A stretch of 64,000 nt of DNA from Methylocella tundrae (GCF_901905185.1 NZ_CABFMQ020000120.1:1-64000), one strand, 5' to 3'. Shown: positions 53,501 to 61,842, counted from the stretch's first letter. Notes: generated from the sequence alone by a model not told the origin. Numbers and translations: made by a program.

Positions 53501-53841
53501 ATGCGCTCATTGACCTGTTGACGGGCGAAATAGATGTCGACGTCGTCGCCGAACACAGCGGTGATCTGCGAGAAGCCGTTGCGCGAAAGGGATCGCGTAT
53601 ATAGCAGCCCCGGAGTGCCGGCGAGCGCGGTCTCGATCGGATAGGTGACCTGCTTTTCGATGTCGTTCGGTGAGAGCGCCGGCGCGATGGTGTTGATCTG
53701 CACCTGGTTGTTCGTGATGTCCGGAACAGCGTCGATCGGCAATTTGGTCAGCGACCAGGCGCCGAACGCCGCGGCCACGAGGGTCAGCAGCGCGACGAGC
53801 CAGCGCTGATGAACTGAAAAAGAAAGAATACGTGCGATCAT
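50590..53841 (-). CDS. czcA: Heavy-metal RND efflux pump, CzcA/CnrA family
   Basis: This 1083-residue pump of the heavy-metal efflux group begins MIARILSFSVHQRWLV and has the conserved PDITNNQVQINT motif of CzcA. The TM4 motif is DFGLIVDGAVIIAENS, which separates the Zn/Co/Cd/Ni exporters (HME1-3) from the Cu/Ag CusA type. It expels divalent cations from periplasm or cytoplasm with CzcB. It starts 17 bp after czcB. A CzcC-like channel is not in the operon. Confidence 0.92.
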   Translation of the reverse strand: MIARILSFSVHQRWLVALLTLVAAAFGAWSLTKLPIDAVPDITNNQVQINTIAPALSPNDIEKQVTYPIETALAGTPGLLYTRSLSRNGFSQITAVFGDDVDIYFARQQVNERMNEARAILPPGAEPRMGPLATGLGEIYMWTVRYKPRGDGASVEDGKPGWQSDGSYLTPEGRKLTTDFERAAYLRTVQDWIIRPQLKTVPGVAGVDSIGGFQKQYQVQPDPAKLVGLGLSFADMAMAIESNNLSRGAGYVEDNGEAYVVRSAGRLESMEDIGNVVVTTRGGVPIRVKDIAEVKIGRELRTGSASVDGQEAVIGTALMLIGGNSRTVSALVDARMKEISGALPAGVEARTILNRTVLVDATVKTVSKNLMEGAFLVIFVLFLLLGNFRAALITALVIPIAMLLTMAGMVQGRISANLMSLGALDFGLIVDGAVIIAENSLRHLAERQHKFGRRLTQPERLTTVIEAAEEMIKPSVYGQAIIILVYVPLLTFTGIEGKMFQPMALTVIIALAAAFVLSLTFVPAMIAILITGRVQEKENRFVRGIKALYEPALRRAIRRPLIFIASAVVLLVGAGLLFTKLGQEFIPTLDEKNIAMSALRIPSTSLSQSQAMQLSVEKAIKKFPQVATVFSKTGTAEAATDPMPPNTSDTFIMLKPTEEWPSPALTKEELQQQIENAVGALVGNSYEFSQPIQWRFNELIAGVRGDLAIKVFGEEFEPMLQVANQIAAILRGTKGAEDVKVEQVGGLPFLEIKIDKAEIARLGLSVSAVQDVIGAAIGGRDAGVVFEGDRRFAIIVRLNDELRENMEALKTLPVPLPVVTKTGRPPTVMLKQVALFELSEGPNQISRENGKRRVVVTANARGRDIASLVSEVQQKVAQQVQLPGGYWLTWGGQFENLAAARQRLMVVVPGCFFLMFLLLYTALGSPRDALLVFSAVPLALTGGVAALWLRGMPFSVSAAVGFIALSGVAVLNGLVMLSYIKQLVDKGFPFQAAIYEGAVTRLRPVAMTALVASLGFVPMALATGTGAEVQKPLATVVIGGLISATLLTLLVLPALYARFGKSKVAADITGLPEQKAHEGVVIK

Positions 53842-53858
53842 GATATCGATTTCTGGTT

Positions 53859-55133
53859 CTATTCGCCCTTGCCGAGTTCGGCTTTGAGCAGAAAGGTGTT
53901 GTTGACCGCGATCTGTTCGCCTGCGGAAAGGCCCGAAGTGATTTCGACATTTTGCTCGTCCGACCTGCCGGTCGTGACGACGCGTCTTTGAAAACCGTTG
54001 GGCGTTCGCACAAACACCACCTGTTCGCCGCCTATCGTCTGGAGCGCGGCGCGGGGGACGAGGACTTCCACAGGCTCTTCCTTGATCACAATGCTGGCCG
54101 TCACGGTCGAGCCTGGCCGCCAGATCGACTCTTTATTGTCGATTTGGGCGATCACTCGGGCCGAGCGCGTATCGGGATCGACAAGCGGACTAATGAAGAT
54201 GATTTGTCCGACCCCTCGCGCGCCACTAGCTCTTCCGCTGGTGATGACGACGGTCTGGCCTTCCGCGATCACATCGAGATCTGTTGTAGCCAAAGCAATC
54301 TCGACCCAAACCATAGAGAGATCGGCGACGGTATAGAGATCTGGAGGATCGCCCTGGCTTCCGATCAGGGTTCCGACGTCCACTTTGCGCTCAATGACGC
54401 GCCCGGAGATCAGAGACCGGATTTCATATTCGCGCAGGCTTGAAACGCCGGATTTGAGGTTGCTTTCCTGTTTTGCAGCCTTCTCCACTTCGGCCGGGTC
54501 CAGTTTGAGCGCGGAGAGCTTCTGGCGAGCAAGGTCGAGCCTCAGCTCCGCCTCCAGATATGTCGCGCGCGCCTGGAGATATTGCTGTTCGGCGGAGATC
54601 TTTTTGCCCCATAAAATCTCCGCGCGTTCGAACATTGTCTTGCGCAGATCGAAGGCCACCGCTGCGGTCAGATATTCGCTTTTGGCGTCGGCGACTTCGC
54701 GGCTGTCGAGAACGGCCACCACTTCACCCTGCCTGACGGGATCTCCCAGCCGTTTGCGCATCTGAGTGACCGTGCCGACCACCCTGCCAGGCACCCGGGC
54801 GACCAGATCCATATCAAGAGTGATGGTGCCCGGCACGCTCAACCGGCGCGCGATAATGCCCTTCTCAACAGGAGCAACCTTGATCTCCTGCGCGTCAATC
54901 TGCTCGGAGGAAATGTTGATCACGCCTTCAGGCGGGGCGTCAGCCACACCCTTGCTGTCGGCAGGGGGCGGCGCATCCTTCACCGCTACCGGCTCGGCCT
55001 GTGTTGAAGTTTCCAAACGAGACAGGGGAACCCAGGCAAAGAGAGTCCGGGCCGCGGGGGACGCTTGCGACGCCAAGCCTCCAAGCGGCGCCTCTATGGC
55101 GAGGGCGGCCACGATCGCGAAAATGCGCTTCAT
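53859..55133 (-). CDS. czcB: Heavy-metal efflux adaptor, CzcB family
   Basis: This 424-residue adaptor has an N-terminal signal peptide/anchor (MKRIFAIVAALAIEAPLGGLASQASP), a lipoyl domain (GRVVGTVTQMRKRLGDPVRQGEVVAVLD), a long coiled-coil hairpin (about 150-215), the returning lipoyl half and a beta-barrel/membrane-proximal region. It lacks the His-rich N-terminal metal domain of some CzcB proteins. It links CzcA to an outer-membrane channel. It lies downstream of the two-component system on the same strand. Confidence 0.9.
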   Translation of the reverse strand: MKRIFAIVAALAIEAPLGGLASQASPAARTLFAWVPLSRLETSTQAEPVAVKDAPPPADSKGVADAPPEGVINISSEQIDAQEIKVAPVEKGIIARRLSVPGTITLDMDLVARVPGRVVGTVTQMRKRLGDPVRQGEVVAVLDSREVADAKSEYLTAAVAFDLRKTMFERAEILWGKKISAEQQYLQARATYLEAELRLDLARQKLSALKLDPAEVEKAAKQESNLKSGVSSLREYEIRSLISGRVIERKVDVGTLIGSQGDPPDLYTVADLSMVWVEIALATTDLDVIAEGQTVVITSGRASGARGVGQIIFISPLVDPDTRSARVIAQIDNKESIWRPGSTVTASIVIKEEPVEVLVPRAALQTIGGEQVVFVRTPNGFQRRVVTTGRSDEQNVEITSGLSAGEQIAVNNTFLLKAELGKGE

Positions 55134-55143
55134 CTGAAATATC

Positions 55144-55447
55144 TCATCTTGTGCAGGCCTTCAATTCAACTTCGTTTGGCGCCGGCTGCGCCAATCGCAT
55201 CCGCTTCTCGTCGTCAGGGAAGGCCGGGATTGGCGTTCGAGCAAGCATATTCATTGTTTCGACTGACACGCGCGTGACGGCTCCGGCAGCATTCCATTCG
55301 GCGCAGAAGGGTTTGGCGTTCGCGGCGCAGGCGGCCATGATGGCGAGCCATTCAAGAAACGGCGCTTCGGACGAATTCGCAGCCGCGTATCTGCGCGCGG
55401 CGCCGGTATCGCGGCTTCCCGCGCGAGGCTGCGTCTCGCAATCGTGA
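55144..55447 (-). other. Gap between kinase gene and czcB with a fragmentary small ORF
   Basis: About 300 bp. A minus-strand frame of 64 codons (55338-55144) carries two cysteines and ends NEVELKACTR, 10 bp before czcB. Read back past its ATG the frame stays open with protein-like composition for another 35 codons but has no start codon, and it overlaps the kinase end. A second frame starting MPIITIARR covers the missing part. A single frameshift could join them into one gene, perhaps a small periplasmic metal-related protein in the manner of czcI; the evidence is thin. Confidence 0.3.
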
Positions 55448-56845
55448 TTATAGGCATCGCATCACCGTGGCCAGATCCTCAGGGGCGCCGACCGCCCTTG
55501 ATGCAATGGGAAGAACCAGCGTCGCCGCCAAACCTCCCAATCCTGAGTGGCCAAGGCGCAACTCGCCTTTGTAGGCTCGCGCGAGGTCACGGACGATGCC
55601 AAGGCCGAGACCCGCTCCGCCGCTGCTTCGGTCGAGGGGGAGACCGCCCTCGACAATCTCCTGCGCCATAGCCGGCGCAATGCCGCGTCCATCATCCTCG
55701 ACGGTGATTTTGCAGCCAGGTTCATCCAGCGTGGCCGTCACCGCAACCCGCCTATTGGCAAAGCGGCATGCGTTGTCGAGGAGATTACCAAGCATTTCAT
55801 CGAGGTCCTGGATCTCGATCGCAACCTCGACAGGGGTGACGAGCGTCACATCGAAATCGAGATTGCGCTCGCGATAAAGGGTTTCCATCGCGCGCACCAC
55901 GTTCGAGACGCGGTCCGCGACGTCGCATCGAACGCCTGGAACGCCCGCAGCGGCCGCGGCCCGTGTGCGCGACAGGGCATGATCCAATTGGCGCCGGATC
56001 GCCACAGCCTGCGCTCGGATCATTTCGGAGGCTTCGCCGGCGTCAAGCGCAGCGACGGCGTTCGTGAGGATCGCCAAGGGCGTTTTCAATCCATGCGCGA
56101 GGTTGCCCGCCTGCACGCGTCCGCGCGTGACGACTTCCCGACTATGCGCGAGCACTGCGTTCAAATCCTCGACCAATGGCGTGACTTCGGATGGGAACGC
56201 GCCGTCGATTCGTCCGCTCTTGCCGCTGCGAATCGCCATCACCTGGGCGCGGAGCCTGGCGAGCGGACGGAACACCATCCAGACCTGGCCGGCGACGATG
56301 AAGGAAAGGCCGATCGCCAACACGGCGAATGTTGCGATCAAAATATAGGAAATCGAATCGATGGAGTCTTCGAGACCGACAACATCCGCGGCGACGGCGG
56401 CTCGAACAACTTGCGGATAGCCGGGCAGGGTGACGCGGCGCTCGATTGCAACCAGTCGCTGACCGTCGGGGCCGGGAAGGCGATGGCGATGAATTTCGCC
56501 ATCGGCCGGCGCATCGACCGGAAGCGGAAGCACGGCGTCCCAAAGCGAACGCGAGCGTATGCGGTTGCCGGTCTGATCCTCGACCTGCCAATAGAAGCGG
56601 CTGTAGGGCCGTTGGAAGCGTGGATCGCTGAGCGAGCCCGCGACAACCAGCGAGCCGGTAGAATCCTGCCCAACCCGAGCGAGCAACTGGTCGAGATGCG
56701 CGGAGAGTTCAGCGTCGAAGCGCCGTTCGAACTCGCCGCGAATAAGATGGATCAGGAGCGCGCCCGTCACAGCAAAAGTCAGCGCGCAGACCAGCAAAGA
56801 GCTTAGCAAAACCCGGCCACGCAGCGATCGCATCAACTCCTTCAT
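55448..56845 (-). CDS. Sensor histidine kinase, PhoQ-like
   Basis: This 465-residue kinase has TM1 (about 11-33), a periplasmic domain (about 35-165), TM2 (about 167-192), HAMP, a HisKA domain with phospho-acceptor His251 in AGNLAHGLKTPLA, and a HATPase domain (NLLDNACRF, VEDDGRGIAP, GLGLGIVRDLA). The HGLKTPL motif and the partner's order resemble the PhoQ-type kinases encoded after PepSY proteins. It overlaps its regulator by 4 bp. The signal is probably a divalent cation, given czcBA downstream. Confidence 0.9.
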   Translation of the reverse strand: MKELMRSLRGRVLLSSLLVCALTFAVTGALLIHLIRGEFERRFDAELSAHLDQLLARVGQDSTGSLVVAGSLSDPRFQRPYSRFYWQVEDQTGNRIRSRSLWDAVLPLPVDAPADGEIHRHRLPGPDGQRLVAIERRVTLPGYPQVVRAAVAADVVGLEDSIDSISYILIATFAVLAIGLSFIVAGQVWMVFRPLARLRAQVMAIRSGKSGRIDGAFPSEVTPLVEDLNAVLAHSREVVTRGRVQAGNLAHGLKTPLAILTNAVAALDAGEASEMIRAQAVAIRRQLDHALSRTRAAAAAGVPGVRCDVADRVSNVVRAMETLYRERNLDFDVTLVTPVEVAIEIQDLDEMLGNLLDNACRFANRRVAVTATLDEPGCKITVEDDGRGIAPAMAQEIVEGGLPLDRSSGGAGLGLGIVRDLARAYKGELRLGHSGLGGLAATLVLPIASRAVGAPEDLATVMRCL

Positions 56846-57501
56846 GACGATCCCAGCCGATAGCCGAGCCCGCGCACGGTCTCGATCGCATCAGCGCCGA
56901 GCTTGCGCCGGAGCCGCGCGATGAACACTTCGATCGTGTTCGAGTCGCGCACAAAATCTTGCGCGTAGAGCGCTTCCGTCAGCTCGGCCTGGCTGACGAT
57001 GCTTCCGGCATGGCGCATCATGTAGGCGAGCGTCTTGAATTCGTGGGCGGTCAAACGGATCGCTTGACCGTCGCGTCGGGCTTCCGCCGCCGCGAGATCA
57101 AGCTCAAGGCGACCGTGACGCAGGACGGAGCTTGCCTGACCATGCGCCCGGCGGATCAAAGCACGCAGCCGCGCCGCGACTTCCGCTATTTCGAACGGCT
57201 TTGCCAGGTAGTCATCCGCGCCTGCGTTGAGTCCGATGAGTTTCGCATGCCAATCGCCGCGAGCGGTCAGAATGAGCACAGGAGTGTTTCGATCCGCCGC
57301 GCGCCATTGCCTCAGAATGTCGAGTCCATCCATGTCGGGCAGACCAAGGTCGAGAATGATCGCGTCGTAGGATTCCTCGGCCCCAAGATGAGCGCCGTCC
57401 TCTCCGGTCGCGGCGACATCCACGGTAAAAAGCTCTCGCTCAAGACCTTGCTTGAGTTGAACCGACAAGAGGCGATCGTCCTCGATGATCAGCACGCGCA
57501 T
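56842..57501 (-). CDS. OmpR-family response regulator of the metal two-component system
   Basis: This 219-residue regulator has acidic pocket Glu7-Asp8-Asp9, phospho-acceptor Asp51 (AIILDLGLPDMDG), Lys in YLAKPFE and a C-terminal winged helix (NTIEVFIARLRRKLG). It overlaps the PepSY gene upstream and the kinase gene downstream. A preceding in-frame ATG (57504) would add one residue. Direct repeats at 11-bp spacing upstream of the operon are its probable target. Confidence 0.92.
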   Translation of the reverse strand: MRVLIIEDDRLLSVQLKQGLERELFTVDVAATGEDGAHLGAEESYDAIILDLGLPDMDGLDILRQWRAADRNTPVLILTARGDWHAKLIGLNAGADDYLAKPFEIAEVAARLRALIRRAHGQASSVLRHGRLELDLAAAEARRDGQAIRLTAHEFKTLAYMMRHAGSIVSQAELTEALYAQDFVRDSNTIEVFIARLRRKLGADAIETVRGLGYRLGSS

Positions 57502-57842
57502 CAATCATCCTCATCCGGCTTGTGTTCGGCCGGCGCGTCCGACAGCTTTCCGTCAGGCAGCATTTCTCCGGTGCGCGCATTGAGCCGCATCAATCTTATG
57601 GCTCCATCGCGCGCGATCACACGAAGCTCATACACATAACGGCCGCCTTCACGCTCGAGATCCGCGCGTAGCAGCTGATGGTCGCCAATCTGTGCGCGCG
57701 CGATGATTTCGCTGAGCGGAAGGATCTGGCGCGCCTCAAGCGCAGACAATGCGCGATCCTGGTCATGCACGGCCATCGCGCTGTGTGGGACGACGAGCGC
57801 CGCCGCGACAGCGAAGGGAATATATAAGCGTGTTGCAGGCAC
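57501..57842 (-). CDS. Periplasmic PepSY-domain protein
   Basis: This 113-residue protein has a signal peptide (MPATRLYIPFAVAAALVVPHSAMA) and a single PepSY-like domain (LPLSEIIARAQ..LLRADLEREGGRYVYELRVIARDG..). It is the first gene of PepSY-regulator-kinase, an arrangement in which the periplasmic protein is thought to modulate the kinase. Its ending overlaps the regulator start (ATGATG). Confidence 0.88.
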   Translation of the reverse strand: MPATRLYIPFAVAAALVVPHSAMAVHDQDRALSALEARQILPLSEIIARAQIGDHQLLRADLEREGGRYVYELRVIARDGAIRLMRLNARTGEMLPDGKLSDAPAEHKPDEDD

Positions 57843-58090
57843 GTTTGCGCACCATAATGGTTGGCCAAAAGGAGAGTTGCGCCTTGGCGAAGGCTTTCGA
57901 GAATCACTTCACCCATATGGATAGAAGCGCGGAGGCCGGCAAGATTGACGACCTGCCGCTGGCAAACGCGCGGAAAGCAGCGTCATTCGTCATCAGCCTT
58001 TCGACGAAACTCCGGATCGCAAACCGCTCATGTCCGTTTCCGCCGCTGGCGCGCTGACCGGCCGCGAGGCAAATATATATGCGCGTCGAG
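57843..58090. other. Leader of the PepSY operon
   Basis: About 230 bp between the predicted promoter at 58074-58107 and the PepSY start. No conserved protein is encoded; small frames are random. It would be a long untranslated leader if the promoter call is right. Confidence 0.35.
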
Positions 58091-58107
58091 CTGAACCTGA
58101 CCTGAAC
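58074..58107 (-). promoter_or_regulatory. Response-regulator direct repeats and -10 of the PepSY operon
   Basis: On the minus strand GTTCAG occurs at 58107-58102 and 58096-58091, exactly 11 bases apart start to start, the spacing at which OmpR/PhoB-type regulators bind in tandem. A TATATA -10 (58079-58074) follows after 11 bases, so the repeats occupy the -35 position, as in promoters activated by such regulators. The operon's own regulator is the likely binder. Confidence 0.55.
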
Positions 58108-58252
58108 GGCGGTTATCCGCTTTCGAAAGAGCATTTCGGCCGTGTGCGAGTCGTCGTCTCGATTTCATGGGCGCCATCTTCCACGAGCGCGTAAGGCGGC
58201 GCGCCTGACGTCGTTCAGGCCTTGAGGCGTCTTTGATTGTCGGCGCAGCCCT

Positions 58253-58289
58253 TTGACCTCGGTCAAGGCGCCGACATTGCTCTTATGCT
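58253..58289 (+). promoter_or_regulatory. FNR/FixK-type box and -10 of the DHODH-like gene
   Basis: A perfect palindrome TTGACCTCGGTCAA (58253-58266) fits the FNR-family consensus TTGA-N6-TCAA; with TTGAC-N4-GTCAA it is closest to the ANR/FixK/NnrR style. A -10-like TATGCT (58284-58289) lies 17 bases further on, placing the box near -37 to -41 from the start, the class II activation position. No other such box was found near a gene start in the window. Confidence 0.65.
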
Positions 58290-58441
58290 AGTGTGATTTA
58301 GCTTGAGTCAACGGCGCCGGTGGTTGGAAAATATGACGGAGGGCTTTGTCTATTTGCGCTCAGGCGTGCGTGTTCGCATGGGGCGAAGCCGAGGCAGAGC
58401 GCGTTGATCCCAGACAGCGATAGAGAGCCGAGGAGCGGCCG

Positions 58442-59398
58442 ATGGATTTGACCACTCGCTATATGGGACTTCGCCTCAAGAACCCTCTGGTGGCGTCCGC
58501 TTCGCCCTTGACCGGCAAACTTGACAGCATCAGGCTGCTCGAGGACGCGGGCGCGGCGGCGCTCATTCTGCCGTCTCTCTTTCAGGAAGAGCTCGAGGCG
58601 GAGGGCGCGCGCTACGCGACCAGCAATGTTCCCTCGCCCGCCGACTACAAGGTTGGGCCGCGTCACTATCTGGAGCTCGTCCGCCGCGCGGGCAGGGCGG
58701 TCGACGTGCCTGTGATCGCCAGCCTGAACGGCGTCACCAATGAGGGCTGGATCTCCTACGCGAAGCTGATCGAGGAGGCCGGGGCCAAAGGACTGGAGCT
58801 CAATATTTATTTCATTCCGGCCGATCTCGCGATGACCGGCCAGGCCGCCGAGCGGCGGTATCTCGACATTTTGCGCTCCGTCCGCACGGCGGTGTCGATC
58901 CCGGTCGCCATAAAACTCAGTCCCTATTTTAGCTCGGTTGGCAATATGGCGCTGGCCCTTCAGGATGCGGGCGCCGACGCCCTCGTGCTGTTCAACCGGT
59001 TCTATCAGCCCGATCTTGATCTGGCGCAATTGCGGCTTTTGATGAATCTGACACTCAGCGATCCCGGCGAGATCCGTCTGCCACTCCTTTGGCTCGCCAT
59101 CCTCGCGGGCCGGGTGAAAGTCTCTCTCGCAGCCAGCACCGGCGTCGCCAGCGCCGACGAAGTGGTGAAGTATCTTCTGGTCGGAGCCGATGTGGTGATG
59201 ACCACTTCGGCATTGTTGCGACATGGCCCCGGCCATATGGCCGTCTTGCTTGACGGGCTGAGAAACTGGCTCGCGTCAAGGGACTTTGATTCGCTGGAGC
59301 CTGTCAGAGGCCTCATGAGCCAGCGCAAGCTGAAGGATCCGCAGGCCCTGGAGCGCGCCAACTATATCGAGATTCTGCAGGGATATGGCCAGGGTTGA
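58442..59398 (+). CDS. Dihydroorotate dehydrogenase-like flavoprotein
   Basis: This 318-residue protein has a TIM barrel of the DHODH superfamily: the N-terminal TTRYMGLRLKNPLVASASPLTG, a middle LELNIYFIPAD and AIKLSPYF, and the C-terminal phosphate-binding GVASADEVVKYLLVGADVVMTTSALL. It differs from PyrD in the catalytic loop. Such DHODH-like proteins often accompany pyruvate:ferredoxin oxidoreductase and anaerobic genes rather than pyrimidine synthesis. The FNR/FixK box 175 bp upstream fits that. Its substrate is unknown. Confidence 0.8.
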   Translation: MDLTTRYMGLRLKNPLVASASPLTGKLDSIRLLEDAGAAALILPSLFQEELEAEGARYATSNVPSPADYKVGPRHYLELVRRAGRAVDVPVIASLNGVTNEGWISYAKLIEEAGAKGLELNIYFIPADLAMTGQAAERRYLDILRSVRTAVSIPVAIKLSPYFSSVGNMALALQDAGADALVLFNRFYQPDLDLAQLRLLMNLTLSDPGEIRLPLLWLAILAGRVKVSLAASTGVASADEVVKYLLVGADVVMTTSALLRHGPGHMAVLLDGLRNWLASRDFDSLEPVRGLMSQRKLKDPQALERANYIEILQGYGQG

Positions 59399-59435
59399 CC
59401 CTGGGGTTTCCCTGCCCGCGCGCACGAGGGCGAAC

Positions 59436-61277
59436 TCAATTTGGTCCAGTCGGCTGGCGCCGCTCGAGGGGCAGAGGTGTGGCGCGGCCAAAATATGCGC
59501 GGCGATCATGTTCGAGAGAGCTGCTTGCGCTTCGCAGTCGGAGCAGATCCTTTCGGGCGATGAGGCCGACGAGAACGCCGCTTTCGGGGTCGACGATCGG
59601 TACGCGTCCAACGTTGGCGGCGATCATCAGATCGGCGACGCGGCCAACCACATCGTCAGGATGCGCGACCGGGATGGAGGCGTCGGAGACAGCATCGTTG
59701 AGGGTGGCTGCGGGATGGCGCCCTTCGGCCTGCCAACGCAAGGCGTCAGCGCGCGACGCCGCGCCGACAAGGCGTCCATTCGGCTCTACGACCGGGTAGC
59801 ACTGGCGTCCGTTCTCGCTCGCGCCGAAAAAGGCGGCGGCCTGGTCGAGCGCCATATCCGCTGGCAGGGTGTCCACGGCCCTGACCATGATGTCGGACGC
59901 CCGCGTGAGCTCGAAAGGATCTATTCCGTATTCGCGTGTCACATGCTGGCCGCGGCGCGCGATTTTTTCGGTGAGGATCGAGCGGGGAAGCAGCAGCACC
60001 GTAACGGCGTAGGCGGCGACCGTCGCCGCCAGTAAGGGCGTCAGCATGTGAACGTCGCCAGTGAGTTCGAGCGCGAACAAAGCTCCGGTGAGCGGCGCGC
60101 GCATCGTGCCGCCCATCATCGCCGCCATGCCGAGCAGCGCCCAGGCGCCGGGTTCGCCGGGCAGCAGCAGCCCGATGAGCCAGCCCAGCGCGCCGCCCAG
60201 GATCAGCAAGGGGGCGAGCACGCCCCCTGACGTCCCTGACGAAAGGGCGACGAGCCAGATGCCGGCCTTGACGAGCAGAATGGCCGCTACCGCCTGCGCC
60301 AGAATATGCCCGCTCAAAAGATCGCCAATGACGTCGTAGCCGACCCCGAGCGCGCGCGGCTCGATCAGGCCGCCGATCCCGACCACGAGACCGCCGAGGG
60401 CGGGCCACCACATCCAGTGGATCGGCAGCCGCTCGAACGCGTCTTCAAGCTTGTACAGCAAGGCGGTGAGCAGCCCCGACTGCAAACCGGCGGCGACGCC
60501 GACGCCGGCGCAAATCAGCAGCCCGTACCATGGCAGCGTCAGCTGAAAGCTGGTGGGAAACAGCGGCCCTGCCTGAAACAGCATCGGCCTCCAGCTGATC
60601 GAGACGCCGGCCGAGACGGCGACCGGGATGAAGCTGCGGGGCTTCCATTCAAAGAGCAGCAGTTCGACCGCCAGCAGCACGGCGGCGATGGGCGTGCCGA
60701 AGATCGCCGTCATGCCGGCCGCCGCGCCGGCCACGAGAAGCGTCTTGCGCTCCGCGGCGCTGAGATGAAAGAACTGGGCGAACAGTGAACCAATGGCCCC
60801 GCCGGTCATGATGATCGGCCCCTCCGCGCCGAAAGGGCCGCCCGTGCCGATCGAGATCGCCGAGGACAAAGGCTTCAGAATTGCAACCTTGGGGGACATG
60901 CGGCTGCCGCCGATCAGGATCGCCTCGATCGCCTCCGGGATGCCATGCCCGCGGATTTTCTCCGATCCGAAACGCGCCATCAGGCCAACCGCCAGGCCGC
61001 CAAGGCAGGGGGCCAACGCCATCCATGGCGTGCGCGGGACGTCGCCCATCGCGACGAAGGCTGTGCTGATCCGGCCAAGCCAGACGAGATTGGTGACGAG
61101 AGCGATCAATTTTATGAGAAGCCAAGCCGCGAACGCGCCACCCGTGCCGACGACGAGGGCCATGGCGATCAAGACAAGGACGCGCCGGTCGGTGGTGAAA
61201 TCCCCAAGTGTTTTCTTCGGGGGCATGTTTTTGAACGGCCTTGCGTCACGGTTGTTGGCTGCGGCGGACCCGTGCAT
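59436..61277 (-). CDS. ClC-family chloride channel/antiporter with CBS domains
   Basis: This 613-residue protein has about 18 membrane helices of the ClC fold; the gating glutamate is Glu152 in GPFGAEGP, and GSGIP is represented by GHGIPEA. A C-terminal cytoplasmic pair of CBS domains begins around residue 460 (ASDIMVRAVDTLPADMALDQ and VAHPDDVVGRVADLMIAANV). It probably exchanges chloride for protons. The ATG at 61277 is chosen for its AGGA 6 bases upstream; an ATG at 61226 would also fit. It is divergent from a MarR-type gene. Confidence 0.88.
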   Translation of the reverse strand: MHGSAAANNRDARPFKNMPPKKTLGDFTTDRRVLVLIAMALVVGTGGAFAAWLLIKLIALVTNLVWLGRISTAFVAMGDVPRTPWMALAPCLGGLAVGLMARFGSEKIRGHGIPEAIEAILIGGSRMSPKVAILKPLSSAISIGTGGPFGAEGPIIMTGGAIGSLFAQFFHLSAAERKTLLVAGAAAGMTAIFGTPIAAVLLAVELLLFEWKPRSFIPVAVSAGVSISWRPMLFQAGPLFPTSFQLTLPWYGLLICAGVGVAAGLQSGLLTALLYKLEDAFERLPIHWMWWPALGGLVVGIGGLIEPRALGVGYDVIGDLLSGHILAQAVAAILLVKAGIWLVALSSGTSGGVLAPLLILGGALGWLIGLLLPGEPGAWALLGMAAMMGGTMRAPLTGALFALELTGDVHMLTPLLAATVAAYAVTVLLLPRSILTEKIARRGQHVTREYGIDPFELTRASDIMVRAVDTLPADMALDQAAAFFGASENGRQCYPVVEPNGRLVGAASRADALRWQAEGRHPAATLNDAVSDASIPVAHPDDVVGRVADLMIAANVGRVPIVDPESGVLVGLIARKDLLRLRSASSSLEHDRRAYFGRATPLPLERRQPTGPN

Positions 61278-61353
61278 GGAATTCCTGACCCTGGGGTGAG
61301 CATATCGCCGGTCGGCGGCCGATGCCGGCCTCGCTAACGCGGCGGGCTCGAAA

Positions 61354-61378
61354 TACATCGTAATGCGATATAACGCAA
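61354..61378. promoter_or_regulatory. Candidate MarR operator between the ClC and MarR genes
   Basis: TACATCG (61354-61360) and CGATATA (61366-61372) are a 6-of-7 matching inverted repeat around TAATG; an overlapping TGCG-ATATAA-CGCA lies at 61364-61377. This is the only AT-rich part of the 119-bp divergent gap, and MarR proteins usually bind such dyads next to their own gene. Confidence 0.45.
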
Positions 61379-61396
61379 TCTTGAGGGGGTGCTGGG

Positions 61397-61828
61397 TTGA
61401 ACGAAGCGGATCCGAAGGGAGAGCCTGCCCTGACGCAGGCTGACTATGAGGCGCTGGCGAACCTTCGCTATGAGCTGCGCCGGTTCATGGCGTTTAGCAC
61501 GTCGGCGGCGCAGGGCGCGGGTCTGCCCTCGCAACAGCATCAGGCTCTTCTCGCGATAAAAGGAAGCCCCGGCGGCCAAGCCATGACCGCCGGACTGCTG
61601 GCCGAACGGCTGCTGATCGCGCCGCACTCGGCAACCGAGCTGGTCGGCCGTCTTGTCGACGCGGGCCTCGTTACGAGGATGACCGATCCGGAGGACCGCC
61701 GGCGTCTGACGCTCGCTCTGGCGCCCAAAGCCGAGGCCGTCCTCAATTCGCTGAGCCGCATTCATCTAAAGGAAATCAGGGACATGGCGCCGCTGCTCAT
61801 CGACGTATTGAGAGCTTTGTGTGGATGA
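61397..61828 (+). CDS. MarR-family transcriptional regulator
   Basis: This 143-residue winged-helix dimer has a recognition region (TAGLLAERLLIAPHSATELVGRLVDAGLVTR) followed by the MarR wing DPEDRRRLTLALAPK. It starts at a TTG behind GAGGGGG. It is divergent from the ClC transporter and probably regulates it and itself; the ligand is unknown. Confidence 0.85.
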   Translation: MNEADPKGEPALTQADYEALANLRYELRRFMAFSTSAAQGAGLPSQQHQALLAIKGSPGGQAMTAGLLAERLLIAPHSATELVGRLVDAGLVTRMTDPEDRRRLTLALAPKAEAVLNSLSRIHLKEIRDMAPLLIDVLRALCG

Positions 61829-61842
61829 GCGCCGCGTCTGGT

